Shown piece by piece: positions 63,420-64,000 of a stretch of 64,000 nucleotides of DNA (positions within the stretch are counted from its first letter, which is position 1; each line of letters starts with the position of its first letter). A program made the translations under genes and the position numbers. The notes beneath the pieces were generated by a model, which was not told where the DNA came from, did no database searches, and saw nothing but the letters and a program-made list of their open reading frames with translations. This stretch comes from Occallatibacter gabretensis (lineage in GTDB: Bacteria; Acidobacteriota; Terriglobia; Terriglobales; Acidobacteriaceae), in assembly GCF_001449115.1 (NCBI RefSeq), contig NZ_LAIJ01000010.1:124001-188000 (forward strand), written 5' to 3'.

Positions 63420-63995
63420 CTACATCTTCGCCGCCTCGCCAACACACTTCACATCCGGATTCCAATCCGCAAAAAGCCCCGTCGGACTAGCCTTCCACGT
63501 CCACACATGCAGGTAGTAGAAGCCAAACTTATCGAACTTCTTCAGCTTCTGCCCCATAATCTGCGGTGGCTCACTTGATTTCCAACCCGCGATAGGAATA
63601 AGAAACTCCACACCGTTCAATTGAAAGTGGCCATCCGTCATCTTTTCGTACACCAGTACTGAGGGATGCTCCAGGTCCAGCGTCGCCTCGTTATAGAGGT
63701 CATTGTTCTTGTAGTGGTATCCCATCGCGCCATGGGGTTGATATTCCATGCAGCCACCGTCGGCCTTATAGCCAGCCGCTTCAGCAGCATCGGTCGTCTT
63801 GAACTTCGCAGTTGCCTCACGAATGATCATCACGTCATGATCAACGGCCTCGCCCATTCCACTCGGCAAAATACCTTGTGCTGCGCCAATCGGTGCTATG
63901 CCAACCTGCCCTGCGCCCGTCTCTTTCACAGCGCTTTGCGCCGCGCTTCCACTTACCAACGCCAAAACCACCACCATTGCTCCCAATACCCACAC
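63420..63995 (-). CDS. Secreted protein of unknown function (start at window edge)
   Basis: At least 191 residues. GTG 63995 is the last in-frame start visible; the frame is open to the edge, so the true start may be outside. Signal peptide LGAMVVVLALVSGSAAQS. The mature part has ATAKFKTTDAAEAAGYKAD, CMEYQPHGAMGYHYKN and LEHPSVLVYEKMTDG, then WTWKASPTGLFADWNPDVKC. This motif set recurs in uncharacterised exported proteins; conserved His and Cys hint at a metal site. Confidence 0.75.
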   Translation of the reverse strand: MWVLGAMVVVLALVSGSAAQSAVKETGAGQVGIAPIGAAQGILPSGMGEAVDHDVMIIREATAKFKTTDAAEAAGYKADGGCMEYQPHGAMGYHYKNNDLYNEATLDLEHPSVLVYEKMTDGHFQLNGVEFLIPIAGWKSSEPPQIMGQKLKKFDKFGFYYLHVWTWKASPTGLFADWNPDVKCVGEAAKM

Positions 63996-64000
63996 TCTCA

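Overview
The window is GC-rich and gene-dense and looks like an Acidobacteriota chromosome, probably Terriglobia (Granulicella/Terriglobus/Edaphobacter-like). The reasons are the very large NHL/Ig-like surface protein with a C-terminal Cys-Gly-Gly-Gly tail, the small MARGWESKSVE-type protein, the short hairpin repeats between genes, and the protein sequences in general. This is recognition by eye; no search was run. No rRNA, tRNA, CRISPR array or transposase was seen.

Positions 1-30323 hold a near-complete contact-dependent type VI secretion system (T6SS). Leftward from 9132 run tssK, tssL, tssM, a PP2C phosphatase, a YkgJ-type cysteine-cluster protein and a Hanks-type Ser/Thr kinase cut by the window edge. 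Rightward from 9473 is a Pro/Ala-rich tail-anchored protein carrying 13 copies of a Thr-containing motif. A second, divergent tssK faces it (12083-13438). From 13805 rightward is the structural operon tssB-tssC-hcp-tagJ-tssA-tssE-tssF-tssG-clpV-vgrG. Converging on vgrG is a five-gene leftward cargo operon (30323 to 26936): a small helical protein, a Gln/Ala coiled-coil protein, a small acidic protein, a PAAR tip protein and an FHA-DUF4123 fusion. Kinase, phosphatase and FHA protein suggest Thr-phosphorylation control of firing or loading. No TssJ lipoprotein is present in the window.

Positions 30907-41142 encode a 2111-residue NHL/Ig-like surface protein followed by an outer-membrane barrel protein, then mannose-6-phosphate isomerase, an HD-domain protein and a small outer-membrane barrel. 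Strong hairpin terminators end two of these units.

Positions 41234-63995 are mostly chromosomal housekeeping and accessory genes: pgi, a membrane protein broken by one stop codon, a decayed paralogue of a nearby membrane gene next to an inverted repeat, two divergent VOC proteins, a protease-like lipoprotein, several oxidoreductases, a macro-domain protein, uppP, a HipA-like kinase/DUF3037 pair, two response regulators, ftsK and tdh. A family of hairpin repeats lies between 51.9 and 54.4 kb.

The strongest lead is the phospho-signalling layer of the T6SS: a kinase, a phosphatase, a membrane-anchored disordered protein with many possible phospho-Thr sites, and an FHA domain fused directly to an effector-chaperone (DUF4123) domain, in a system with two TssK paralogues and no visible TssJ.
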